Positions 6,672-14,252 of a DNA stretch of 17,133 nt are shown here, in pieces (within the stretch, counting starts at the first letter, position 1; the number at the start of each line of letters is the position of its first letter). The DNA comes from Gemmatimonadota bacterium (GTDB taxonomy: Bacteria; GCA-2686955). The stretch covers positions 1 to 17,133 of the forward strand of contig NYZA01000213.1 in the NCBI GenBank assembly GCA_002686955.1, written 5' to 3'. The translations under genes and the position numbers were made by a program. The notes beneath the pieces were generated by a model, which saw nothing but the letters and a program-made list of their open reading frames with translations, made no database searches and had not been told where the DNA came from.

Positions 6672-7949
6672 ATGTTTGTTCTTCGTGCGCTGATCGGTCT
6701 CCTCTTCTTCTGCGGCGTGGCATGGTTGTTCTCGAGCCATCGACGGGCCTTTCCAGGTCGGGTCGTCGTCTTCGGGCTCGCGATCCAGCTCGCACTGGCC
6801 GCGTTCATCCTCGAGACCTCGATAGGGATCGTGGTCTTCCAGGCGATCGCCGACTTCGTGGCGCGCTTGATCGGCATGACCGGCGAGGGCGCGGCGCTGG
6901 TCTTCGGGGGCCTCTCCCGGGGGGATTTCGCGGAGGGCGGCTGGGGGTTCGCCTTCGCCTTCGCGAGCTCCGGGCTGACGGTCATCATCTTCTTCAGCGC
7001 GCTGATGGGGGTTCTCTACCACCTGGGGATCATGCAGGTGCTGATCTACGGCTTGGCCCGGATAATGACCACGCTGATGGGAGTGAGCGGGGCCGAGTCG
7101 ATGGCGATGGCGGCGAATGTCTTCGTGGGGCAGACCGAGGCGCCGCTCGTCGTGAGGCCCTATATCGCCGAGATGACCGCATCGGAGCTCAACGCTTTGA
7201 TGACGGGGGGCTTCGCGACGATCGCGGGGTCCGTTCTCGCGGTCTACATGGGGCTTTTGGGCGCCGAGTACGGTCCCCATCTTCTGACGGCGTCGGTGAT
7301 GAGCGCGCCGGCGGCTTTCCTCATCGCCAAGATCATGCTCCCCGAGACCGAAAGCTCGGTGACGGGCACGAAGGTCGAGCTGAAGATCGAGAGAAGCGCG
7401 GGGAATCTGATCGAGGCGGCGGCCAACGGGACGGGCGACGGACTGCAGCTCTGGCTCAACGTAATCGCCATGCTGATCGCCTTCATGGGGCTCGTCGCTC
7501 TGGTGAACTGGCCGCTCGGATGGGCCGGTGAGCAGCTCGTGGCGGTCGGATGGCTGACCGGCACGCTCGATTTGGGACGGATCTTCGGCTGGGTTTTCGC
7601 CCCGGTCGCATGGTGCATGGGCGTGGAGGGCTGGCACGACTGTCAACTGATGGGCACGTTGCTCGGCACTAAGATCGCGGTGAATGAATTCATCGCTTTC
7701 GAGGGGATGCAGCGAATGCTACCGGGAGGCGATCCGAGCAGCACTTTCGAGCATATTCGCAGCGCCAAGATGGCGGCCTACGCACTCTGCGGCTTCGCCA
7801 ACTTCGCGTCGATCGGAATCCAGATCGGGGGCATCTCGCCGCTGGCGCCGGAGCGCAAGCCGGCGATCTCGAAGCTGGCCCTGCGCGCGATGCTGGGGGG
7901 AGCCTTCGCATCGTGGATGACGGCGACGGTGGCGGGGATGTTCTTGTAG
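6672..7949 (+). CDS. Concentrative nucleoside transporter (CNT/NupC family)
   Basis: 425-aa inner-membrane symporter importing nucleosides with Na+ (or H+). Key residues align with the Vibrio cholerae CNT structure even in numbering: N149 and V152 (sodium site), Q154-T155-E156 in GQTEAP (base binding) and V188. In the second half come E339 in NEFIAF, then N377 and S380 in CGFANFASIGI (ribose binding). The usual Ser at the sodium site (position 183) is Thr here. Re-entrant and transmembrane segments are spread over the whole length, as usual for the bacterial family. The ATG at 6672 is chosen since FVLRALIGLLFFCGVAWLFS is the family N-terminus; the open frame also extends upstream to an ATG at 6585, but that stretch looks unrelated. 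No strong ribosome binding site is visible. Divergent from the blaI-like operon. Confidence 0.93.
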   Translation: MFVLRALIGLLFFCGVAWLFSSHRRAFPGRVVVFGLAIQLALAAFILETSIGIVVFQAIADFVARLIGMTGEGAALVFGGLSRGDFAEGGWGFAFAFASSGLTVIIFFSALMGVLYHLGIMQVLIYGLARIMTTLMGVSGAESMAMAANVFVGQTEAPLVVRPYIAEMTASELNALMTGGFATIAGSVLAVYMGLLGAEYGPHLLTASVMSAPAAFLIAKIMLPETESSVTGTKVELKIERSAGNLIEAAANGTGDGLQLWLNVIAMLIAFMGLVALVNWPLGWAGEQLVAVGWLTGTLDLGRIFGWVFAPVAWCMGVEGWHDCQLMGTLLGTKIAVNEFIAFEGMQRMLPGGDPSSTFEHIRSAKMAAYALCGFANFASIGIQIGGISPLAPERKPAISKLALRAMLGGAFASWMTATVAGMFL

Positions 7950-7977
7950 GCGTCACACAGGAGACGACAGGCGCACG

Positions 7978-8493
7978 ATGATTCGAGCAGTCACCCCGGA
8001 CGATTCTGCGGCGATCCGAATCATCCACAACCACTATGTCGAAAACACGGTCGTTACCTTCGAAGAGAATCCGATTTCCCGCGAGAAGATGCGCGAGACC
8101 ATCGATGAAGTAACCGCGTATCATCCTTGGCTAGTCTACGAACGTGATGGCGATATCGCCGGCTACGCATACGCAAGCCGATGGCAGAGCCGATGCAGCT
8201 ATCGCTATTCCGCCGAGAGCACGATCTACCTTGCGCCCGAGGCCGTGGGGAGAGGAAGCGGCACTCGTCTGTACACCGAGTTGATCTCCATTCTCCAGGG
8301 CCGCACAATCCACAGTGTCATCGGCGGAATCGCACTCCCGAACCCCGCCAGCATTGCGCTACACGAGAAGTTGGGCTTCGAGAAAGTCGCTCACTTCAAA
8401 GAGGTCGGATGGAAGTTCGACCGGTGGATCGACGTGGGCTATTGGGAGCTCATTTTCGACGCCCTCCCACCCTCGTCGCCGCAATGTGAATGA
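7978..8493 (+). CDS. GNAT N-acetyltransferase of the phosphinothricin/methionine (PAT/MnaT-like) group
   Basis: 171-aa cytosolic acetyl-CoA-dependent N-acetyltransferase. Pattern typical of the PAT/YncA branch: RAVTPDDSAAIRIIHNHYV (3-21), TVVTFEENPIS (24-34), WLVYERDGDIAGYAYASRW (51-69), RCSYRYSAESTIYLAPE with the conserved Glu at 80, the acetyl-CoA loop GRGSGT (91-96), GGIALPNPASIALHEKLGF (116-134) and VGWKFDRWIDVGYWE (143-157). These enzymes acetylate the amino group of methionine derivatives such as the sulfone or sulfoximine, and sometimes phosphinothricin; actual substrate unknown. An AGGAG-like site lies in the 28-nt gap after the CNT gene, so the two genes may be co-transcribed. Its 3' end overlaps the convergent dehydrogenase gene by 44 bp. 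Confidence 0.92.
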   Translation: MIRAVTPDDSAAIRIIHNHYVENTVVTFEENPISREKMRETIDEVTAYHPWLVYERDGDIAGYAYASRWQSRCSYRYSAESTIYLAPEAVGRGSGTRLYTELISILQGRTIHSVIGGIALPNPASIALHEKLGFEKVAHFKEVGWKFDRWIDVGYWELIFDALPPSSPQCE

Positions 8494-9253
8494 GCCCCGG
8501 GAAGTGCTTCCCCATAAACGCGCCAATTCTCCCATGTCCCGTGAAGACGTATTCGCGCTTCCTCGCGGCGATTGCATCGAGCATCACCTTCGCTGCCCGA
8601 TCGGAGGGCCACATCAGGCGCTGGGGCCGCAGATCTGGGCGGGACGCATCGTAGTGCCCTTGATTGTCGACACGATTGATATCGCTCTCCACGAAACCCG
8701 GGCAAAGCGTCGTGCAGGACACACCAGAGCCGTGCAGCTCCTGTGCAAGCGACAATCCGATCGCTCGAACGGCGAATTTCGATGCGCAGTAGGCTGACGT
8801 CCGCTCGCCAGCGACGAGTCCAGTGACACTTCCCATCAACACAAGGCGCCCGTGGCTCTTGCGAAGCTCCGGTAGGGCGTGCCTCGCGGTGCTTACAAGC
8901 CCGAATAGATTGACGCCGAACTGCTGCTTCCACTCCGCATCGCTCAGTCGCTCGAATCGCCCCACGACGCCCATCCCCGCGTTGGCGATCGCGACGTCGA
9001 TCCTACCAAACGTCTCGACCACCGCTCCGACCGCGTCGCGCACCGCGTCGTCGCTCGTCACATCGCAGGGCACAACCATCGCCGTCCCCCCCGTGGCCCC
9101 GATCCCTTCAGCGACCTCGTTCAGGCGATCGACCCGCCGCCCGCTCAAGGCCACTCGCGCCCCGCGCGTAGCAAACTCCGCCGCCATCGCCTCTCCGAGC
9201 CCACTGCCGCCACCGGTGATCCAGACCGCCTGATCGGTAAATCGATGCTTCAT
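8450..9253 (-). CDS. Short-chain dehydrogenase/reductase (classical SDR)
   Basis: 267-aa NAD(P)(H)-dependent oxidoreductase with Rossmann fold: cofactor loop TGGGSGLG (13-20), a basic pair after strand 2 (SGRR, 37-40) suggesting NADP preference, CDVT (63-66), NAG (91-93), N115, and the catalytic S142, Y155 and K159 (Y-x-x-x-K in AYCASK). PGFVESDI (185-192) follows. The length is normal. The ATG at 9251-9253 is chosen because it begins just before the first beta strand; the frame stays open further upstream without family similarity. A weak AAGG lies upstream. Substrate cannot be told. The C-terminal stretch with GRIGAFMGKHFPGLIHIAA resembles a membrane-associated tail of lipid-related SDRs. 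It ends inside the convergent acetyltransferase gene and is divergent from the purine permease. Confidence 0.93.
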   Translation of the reverse strand: MKHRFTDQAVWITGGGSGLGEAMAAEFATRGARVALSGRRVDRLNEVAEGIGATGGTAMVVPCDVTSDDAVRDAVGAVVETFGRIDVAIANAGMGVVGRFERLSDAEWKQQFGVNLFGLVSTARHALPELRKSHGRLVLMGSVTGLVAGERTSAYCASKFAVRAIGLSLAQELHGSGVSCTTLCPGFVESDINRVDNQGHYDASRPDLRPQRLMWPSDRAAKVMLDAIAARKREYVFTGHGRIGAFMGKHFPGLIHIAATRVGGRRK

Positions 9254-9335
9254 TTCGCGCGATGCCTTTCTTGAGCCGCCACTCCTCGAAGCGAGCCGAA
9301 TTAGGTAGTATGGCACGCGGCGTTCGGAGATCCAA

Positions 9336-10634
9336 ATGGGGACCATGCTAGAGCGATTCTTCAGATTAGACGAACACAACACAACCCCGCGAACCGAGCT
9401 TCTTGCAGGGCTGACCACGTTTCTGACGATGCTCTACATCGTCTTCGTCAACCCCACCATGTTGGCCGAGGCCGGCATGGATCGGGGTGCGGTGTTCGTT
9501 GCAACCTGCCTCGCCGCCGCCATCGGCACCCTGCTCATGGGCGTCTTGGCCAACTACCCGATCGCCCTCGCGCCTGGAATGGGCCTCAACGCCTACTTCG
9601 CCTACACGGTGGTTCTCGGCATGGGACATCCGTGGCAGACCGCACTCGGGGCGGTGTTCATATCCGGCTGCATCTTCGTGCTCCTGTCTGTTTTCAAGGT
9701 GCGGATGTGGCTGATCGATGCCATCCCCCCCTCGTTGAAACTGGCCACGTCGACCGGCATCGGCCTCTTCTTGGCCGTGATCGCCTTCCAATCCGCCGGC
9801 GTGATCGCCGATTCCCCCGCCACCCTCATTACCCTCGGCGATCTCGGCAACCCCCGGACTTTGCTCGCCTGCCTCGGCTTTGTCCTCATGGTGGCTCTCG
9901 ACGTGCGCCGCGTTCCCGGCGCCATCGTGATCGGCATCTTGACGGTGACCGGTGTCGCCGCCTTGCTCGGCCTCACCCAATTCGAGGGCGTCTTCGCGCC
10001 GCCCCCCGACATCCGTCCCACCTTCCTCGCCATGGATATCCGCGCCGCGTTCGATGTCGGTCTAATCACCATCGTCTTCGCCTTCCTCTTCGTCGACCTG
10101 CTCGACACCGCCGGCACGCTCGTCGGGGTCGCCCACGGCGCGAGTATGCTCGACCGGCAGGGGCGTCTTCCGCGCCTCGGCCCAGCGCTTCTCGCCGACA
10201 GTTCCGCGACCGTGCTGGGAGCCACACTCGGAACCTCGACGACGACGAGCTACATCGAGAGCGTCTTGGGAGTGCAGGCCGGAGGGCGAACCGGTTTGAC
10301 CGCGCTGACGGTGTCCCTTCTTTTTCTCCTCGCCCTCTTCCTCGCACCCCTGGCGCAGAGCGTCCCCCCCTTCGCGACCGCGCCGGCCCTGCTCTACGTC
10401 GCCTGCACGATGGCTCGCGGTTTCGCCTCGATCGACTGGAGCGACGCCACCGAAGCCTCCCCGGCCCTGGTCACCGCTCTCGGAATCGCCTTGACCCTTT
10501 CGATCGCAACCGGAATTGGGCTAGGATTCCTGGCTTTCACAGCGATCAAGCTCCTGACCGGCCGCGGGCGAGATGTCACCCCAGGCGTGTTGGTCCTCAG
10601 CATCCTCTTTCTGCTGAAGTTCTCTTTGCTTTGA
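9336..10634 (+). CDS. AzgA-type NCS2 purine permease
   Basis: 432-aa inner-membrane permease of the AzgA/GhxP group (adenine, guanine or hypoxanthine uptake by proton symport). Motifs: TELLAGLTTFLTMLYIVFVN (20-39), ALAPGMGLNAYFAY (77-90), FVDLLDTAGTLVGVA (252-266), and ATLGTSTTTSYIESVLGV followed by GGRTGLTALTV, the central half-helix region that binds substrate. Around 12 hydrophobic segments cover the protein and the length is normal. GGAG sits 6 nt before the ATG at 9336; a second ATG three codons later is possible. The gene stands alone after the divergent dehydrogenase. Together with the CNT nucleoside transporter it points to purine salvage. The exact base cannot be told from sequence. 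Confidence 0.94.
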   Translation: MGTMLERFFRLDEHNTTPRTELLAGLTTFLTMLYIVFVNPTMLAEAGMDRGAVFVATCLAAAIGTLLMGVLANYPIALAPGMGLNAYFAYTVVLGMGHPWQTALGAVFISGCIFVLLSVFKVRMWLIDAIPPSLKLATSTGIGLFLAVIAFQSAGVIADSPATLITLGDLGNPRTLLACLGFVLMVALDVRRVPGAIVIGILTVTGVAALLGLTQFEGVFAPPPDIRPTFLAMDIRAAFDVGLITIVFAFLFVDLLDTAGTLVGVAHGASMLDRQGRLPRLGPALLADSSATVLGATLGTSTTTSYIESVLGVQAGGRTGLTALTVSLLFLLALFLAPLAQSVPPFATAPALLYVACTMARGFASIDWSDATEASPALVTALGIALTLSIATGIGLGFLAFTAIKLLTGRGRDVTPGVLVLSILFLLKFSLL

Positions 10635-10903
10635 TCCGGTGGCCGCCGAGAATGGCGGGCCCCTACCCCGCAACGGAACGTTGCAGCCGCTTGTTGCGCA
10701 GATTGAAACGATGCGTTGCGCCGGCTGGCGCTCGGCCGGATCCTCGTCGGGAAGCGGGGAAAGTCAAAAGGCCGCAACCCGTTGCATATCAACACGCTCA
10801 ACCGCATGAGCAGCTCATATCCGAAAGCCGGTCTTGCCCAACCCTGAGAATCGTTTTTGCGGCACGATCGATGCGCATGTAACGCATCCGTTCAGGAGTA
10901 TCC
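10635..10903. other. Intergenic region with no convincing gene
   Basis: I see no open frame with protein-like features here. GATGCG (10870-10875) and CGCATC (10883-10888) make a 6-bp inverted repeat 7 bp apart, 15 nt upstream of the next possible start. Operator use is speculative. Confidence 0.4.
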
Positions 10904-11485
10904 GTGAGGGCTTCCGCCACGGCCGCCGCCCACGAGGCGGCTGACGCCAACCCCGGGCACCACCCGCGCGACAAAAAGGGTCCGGGCCACCGCAAATCGT
11001 CGCCAATCAGGCGACGCGGAGTTTTTCATGGGTTGCGACAGCTCGCCCTTGGCCTCTGTGCCCTGATCGCGACAAGCACCTCCGCCACGGCGATCGGTCG
11101 GCCGTCTGCTCGCGCCCGTGGCCTATCAGGCGAACGACGAGCTGACCGTCGGCGGCTCGGCCGACCTGGTTTACGCGGGCCTCGATATGCAGATGCTCAT
11201 CGACGGTGCACAGATGAACGACATGCTCCCGGTCACGATGAACCCATTCGCGACACAGTCGGCGGGCGAGGTCGTTCCCGACGCCACCTTCGCCGGAATG
11301 CTCGGCTCGCTCGGAATGCTCCACTACGCCCACTTCGATATGAACAAGGAGGGGGACTACTCCAGTGAGGCGACCGCCTTCGGATTCGCCGGCAAGCTCG
11401 GCCTGCTCTACGACGTCAGCGAAACAGTCACGATCGGCGCCTCCTGCCACTTGAAGTCGGCGCTGGCCGATCTCGAAGGCCTCGC
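10904..11485 (+). pseudogene. FadL/OmpP1-like outer-membrane protein, internally deleted and frame-shifted
   Basis: Two pieces in different frames. Frame one: AGGAG, then GTG at 10904, with a signal-peptide-like stretch LRQLALGLCALIATSTSATA encoded at about 11033-11090. Frame two, from about 11100: RLLAPVAYQANDELTVG, GYDYSS-like loop DMNKEGDYSSEATAFGFAG, and GLLYDVSETVTIGASCHLKS, ending in ALADLEG near 11480. The second piece follows the strand pattern of FadL/OmpP1/TodX barrels, which carry hydrophobic compounds across the outer membrane. The ~100-150 residues that should lie between signal peptide and this segment are missing, as is the C-terminal half of the barrel. A hairpin lies inside the first piece. 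An alternative is a short functional ORF of 170 codons at 11118-11630, but it has no export signal and its last 45 residues look random. Family call moderate. Confidence 0.6.
10998..11025 (+). repeat. GC-rich hairpin followed by a T run
   Basis: CGTCGCC (10998-11004) and GGCGACG (11010-11016) form a perfect 7-bp stem with a 5-nt loop; CGGA and GTTTTT follow (T run 11022-11026). It resembles an intrinsic terminator but the T run starts 5 nt after the stem. It lies inside the first piece of the broken outer-membrane gene, so it could stop transcription into it. Confidence 0.4.
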
Positions 11486-11742
11486 TAAGTGCGGAAATAG
11501 CTGCCTTCATGGCGTACTCCTTCTTTGGCCGTGGCGGAGAGCCTGCCGCGACCGCGCTACACGACGCGGGTTTGGGCATCTCGCCTTGAGACAACCCGGT
11601 CCCCCCACGATCGTGCGTGGGTTCCCGTAGCGCCCCCCCGGGGGGATCCACTCCCGTCCACTTTTCCGGCCTGAACCAGTCTAAGACGATCCTCGATCGT
11701 CCGTAAGAGTCCGCGGCGTACTTTTTCGCGGGGGAGAAAAGG
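11486..11742. other. Palindrome-rich scar without a clear gene, possible mobile-element remnant
   Basis: Between the end of outer-membrane-protein similarity and the EAL-HDOD stop codon. It contains the palindromes CACGATCGTG (about 11607-11616) and CCCCCCGGGGGG (11634-11645). On the minus strand, GGAG followed by an ATG near 11513 starts a short frame (MKAAISALSEAF) that runs into the antisense of the broken gene. Its abrupt border with the pseudogene suggests an insertion or deletion scar. I could not assign it to a known element family. Confidence 0.35.
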
Positions 11743-12960
11743 TCATCCGCCGTGGGACGGCGCGGATCCCCGGCCAGACAGCTCGGCCCAGGTGAGGCCG
11801 TCCCAGTAGATCTCTTGCAGGGCCTGAGAAGAGACCCCAAATTCCGAACCCGCATCCCACCGGCAGCGCTCGCACGCGATGGCAATCCTCAACACATCGG
11901 AGAGCGGGCCGGATAGATCCGACAGCGCCATCTTGACGTCGTCGGAGAGTGGCAGCGACGCGATCACGTCGGCCATCGGTGCATCCATCAACGCATCGGC
12001 CGTCGAGAACAGGCCCACCGTGAAATGGGTTTCCCCACCCCCCCGCCCCAGCGCATCAGCGATCTGTTCGCACATCCGCGCCCGAATCAGCGAGACCTTC
12101 AGCAGCTCGGCCGGCTTGTCTTCGATGCCGGCGATCAGCCCGAGGGTGGCGAAACGCTTGATCTCTCGCAATCCGAGCAGAACGACGGCGTGCCTCATCG
12201 AATCGACCCTTTTCGACAGGCCGAAGAGCGCGGAGTTGATGTACTTCAGCAACTTGAAGCTCAGTCCCACATCGGCCTCTATCAGCGATTCGAGCTCTTC
12301 GACGTCGACATCGGGGTCCGCGAGTCTCGCGATCAACTCCAAGATCATCAGGCGATTGCTCGGCATCCTCCGCCCACGAACGACCGTCGGCTTGCTGAGG
12401 AAGTACCCCTGAAAGTAGTCGAATCCCATGTCATGAAAGTGTCGGAAATCCTCCTGCGTCTCGACCTTCTCCGCCAACAGCCGCACTCCGAAAGTCCTCA
12501 ACAATCGCCGCTGGCGGTTGATCTCGGCGCGGGAGAGAGCCAGCACATCGATCTTGACGATCTTGGCGATCCGCAACAGCGGCGTCCACGCCGGTGAAAA
12601 GACGAAATCGTCGAGCGCGACCATGAACCCCGCCTCCGCAAGGCGCGCGACTTCCGCGACGAGCTCGTCGTCCGGATGAACGTCTTCGAGAATCTCCAGG
12701 ACGATCCGCTGCTTAGGCAAAGCCATGAGCGTGCCGCCCAGGATCAGCTCGCGCGTGCAATTCACGAATGCGGGGTGGTGTCCCGCCATCTGGTCCAGGC
12801 CGATCGTCGTGAAGGTATTTGCCAGCACATCGGCCGTCGCGCGGTTCCCGTCGACCGCTCCGGCGCTGTTCCTCTCTCCGCTACGGAAGAGAAGCTCGTA
12901 CGCCCGAACGGTTTGGGACCGGTCGAAGATCGGCTGGCGGCCTACAAAGACTTCTGACAT
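11743..12960 (-). CDS. EAL-HDOD (YuxH-type) signalling protein
   Basis: 405-aa cytosolic regulator combining a c-di-GMP phosphodiesterase-like EAL domain (about 1-195) with an HDOD domain (about 200-400). EAL landmarks: FVGRQPIFD (5-13), YELLFR at 21-26 (ELL for EAL), FVN (65-67), LEILED (88-93), LDDF (116-119), VKID (135-138), AEKVE (163-167) and FQGYFLSKP (183-191). Most metal and substrate residues are thus in place, although loop 6 reads DDFVFS rather than DDFGTG. The HDOD part has ESLIEADVGLSFKLLKYINS then ALFGLSK, the usual start of this domain. Proteins of this layout act in motility or stress signalling; catalytic activity is uncertain. The ATG at 12958-12960 gives the standard N-terminus, though no clear ribosome binding site precedes it. 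Divergent from the PspA-type operon, 158 bp away. Confidence 0.94.
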   Translation of the reverse strand: MSEVFVGRQPIFDRSQTVRAYELLFRSGERNSAGAVDGNRATADVLANTFTTIGLDQMAGHHPAFVNCTRELILGGTLMALPKQRIVLEILEDVHPDDELVAEVARLAEAGFMVALDDFVFSPAWTPLLRIAKIVKIDVLALSRAEINRQRRLLRTFGVRLLAEKVETQEDFRHFHDMGFDYFQGYFLSKPTVVRGRRMPSNRLMILELIARLADPDVDVEELESLIEADVGLSFKLLKYINSALFGLSKRVDSMRHAVVLLGLREIKRFATLGLIAGIEDKPAELLKVSLIRARMCEQIADALGRGGGETHFTVGLFSTADALMDAPMADVIASLPLSDDVKMALSDLSGPLSDVLRIAIACERCRWDAGSEFGVSSQALQEIYWDGLTWAELSGRGSAPSHGG

Positions 12961-13106
12961 GGAAATGGGAGAATCGCTCTCGTCTGAACCCTAACCTATA
13001 TCGGCCTGGCGAAAGAAAGTCGGCGAGTGAATATCGGTGAAGATCCCCGTGTATGGACTTCGAACAGCATCGGGCGTACGGTACGCGTCCCAATCAGTTC
13101 GGAACC

Positions 13107-13112
13107 AGGAGG
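13107..13112 (+). promoter_or_regulatory. Ribosome binding site selecting a TTG start
   Basis: Perfect AGGAGG, 6 nt before TTG at 13119-13121. An ATG at 13053 also opens the frame but has no comparable site and adds 22 residues of unlike composition. Confidence 0.8.
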
Positions 13113-13118
13113 AATCCC

Positions 13119-13538
13119 TTGACCAATGAAACCATTAGCCTCGACCAGATTCGCGAGCTCGTCGCAGAAAGCGGCTACGAGATCGTGGAAAGTGACGACG
13201 AGAATCGGGTGCTGCGCATCCGCGATCTCGACAGCGGCATGATCCTGACTACGGTGCTGCAAGAGAGCGTTCTCTTCAACACGGTGCAGCTCGTAAACGT
13301 CGAGCGCTCGACCCTTTCGACCGAAGTGCTCTGGACGCTGCTAGACGGCACCAACGGCATCTCTACCTCGAGCTTCCAGCTCTACGAGGGCCCGAAGGGC
13401 GTCGCGATCACGCTCAACAACTTCGCCAAGCTTCAGGCGATGGGCGCCGACGACAAAGACGACATCCTCTCCTGCCTCGAGTTTCTCGTCGTCGACGCGT
13501 GGGCGGCGCGCGATCTACTTGGTGGATTGCTCGACTAG
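13119..13538 (+). CDS. Small YbjN/YjfI-like protein, first gene of the PspA-type operon
   Basis: 139-aa soluble protein starting at TTG. It reads as a chaperone-like alpha/beta fold: helix SLDQIRELVAESGYEIVES, strands RVLRIRDL, GMILTTVLQ and TVQLVNV, then an acidic C-terminal helix DDKDDILSCLEFLVVDAWAA. The pattern of a first helix with a Gly-Tyr, followed by paired strands, resembles YbjN/type-III-secretion-chaperone-like domains. Its place directly before a PspA-family gene is the same as that of YjfI (DUF2170) before YjfJ in Escherichia coli; whether it is a true YjfI homologue I cannot say from sequence alone. The PspA gene starts 39 nt downstream. Function likely tied to the PspA-like partner, by context only. 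Confidence 0.75.
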   Translation: MTNETISLDQIRELVAESGYEIVESDDENRVLRIRDLDSGMILTTVLQESVLFNTVQLVNVERSTLSTEVLWTLLDGTNGISTSSFQLYEGPKGVAITLNNFAKLQAMGADDKDDILSCLEFLVVDAWAARDLLGGLLD

Positions 13539-13577
13539 CTCTGCCCCGCCCCCATCTTCGAAAGGAAAGAAACTGTC

Positions 13578-14252
13578 ATGGCATTTTTCAAACGAATCTT
13601 CCGAGTTGCCAAGGGAAAAGCGAACGCCGCCGCCGAATCGATCGAAGACGCTACCTTCGAAACGACGCTCAAACAGAACATCAGAGACATGGACGCGCAG
13701 CTGAACAAGGTCGTCAAGGCCTCGGCAGAAGCCATGAGCAATCTCAATCGTCTCGAGACGGAATACCAGCGTCACATCGATCGCTCCGGCGAATGGAAGG
13801 CGAAGGCAACAAAGGCGCTCGAATCCGGGCGCGAGGATCTCACCAAGAAGGCGCTCGCCAAGAAGCAAGAGTCGGATCGCCAGGTCGTGGCGCTCGAGTC
13901 ATCCGTTGCTCAAGCCCGGGCCGCCCGTGAAAAACTCAAGGGGCAGGTCGATACACTCCGCTCGAAGATCGAGGAGGCGCGCCGAAACAGCTCCACATTG
14001 ATCGCGCGCAAGAACGCCGCCCGCGCCCAGCGGCAAGTGGCGCAGACCTTGGCCGGCGTCAACGTCGACGACAACGCATTCGCCGCCCTGGGTCGCTTCG
14101 AGGAATCGGTGGCGCGCGATGAGGCGATGACCCAGGCGTACGAAGAGATGAGCCCCGAAAGTGACGGCGATCTCGACGACGAGCTCGCCGCCCTCGACGT
14201 CTCGACCACCGATGACGAGCTCGCCAAGCTAAAGGCGGAGCTGGGTAAGTGA
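13578..14252 (+). CDS. PspA/IM30 (Vipp1, YjfJ-like) family protein
   Basis: 224-aa coiled-coil protein of the ESCRT-III-related PspA/IM30 superfamily, which binds the inner face of the cytoplasmic membrane and forms large oligomers that stabilise damaged bilayers. It begins with the amphipathic helix MAFFKRIFRVAKGKANAAAE, then shows the family hairpin of long charged helices (about 25-150; e.g. KQNIRDMDAQLNKVVKASAE, KALAKKQESDRQVVALESS) and a shorter acidic C-terminal part with DDELAALDVSTTDDELAKLK. Length is the family norm. No PspF or PspBC is present, so it belongs to the other branch in which PspA-like proteins sit with DUF350 and DUF4178 genes. AAGGAAA lies about 11 nt upstream of the ATG. 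Its stop overlaps the next start as GTGA (14249-14252), indicating translational coupling. Confidence 0.92.
   Translation: MAFFKRIFRVAKGKANAAAESIEDATFETTLKQNIRDMDAQLNKVVKASAEAMSNLNRLETEYQRHIDRSGEWKAKATKALESGREDLTKKALAKKQESDRQVVALESSVAQARAAREKLKGQVDTLRSKIEEARRNSSTLIARKNAARAQRQVAQTLAGVNVDDNAFAALGRFEESVARDEAMTQAYEEMSPESDGDLDDELAALDVSTTDDELAKLKAELGK

Noticed and set aside
6645-7646. 333-codon minus-strand open frame
   Set aside because: Antisense of the CNT transporter; Arg/His/Asp/Glu-rich composition typical of GC-rich shadow frames.
9632-10882. 416-codon plus-strand open frame
   Set aside because: Shifted frame of the purine permease; Arg/His/Pro-rich with no motifs, while the permease frame has full family motifs.
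11007-11885. 292-codon minus-strand open frame that could be a separate gene
   Set aside because: It is antisense to the FadL-like remnant over half its length and overlaps the EAL-HDOD gene; no domain or consistent start signal.
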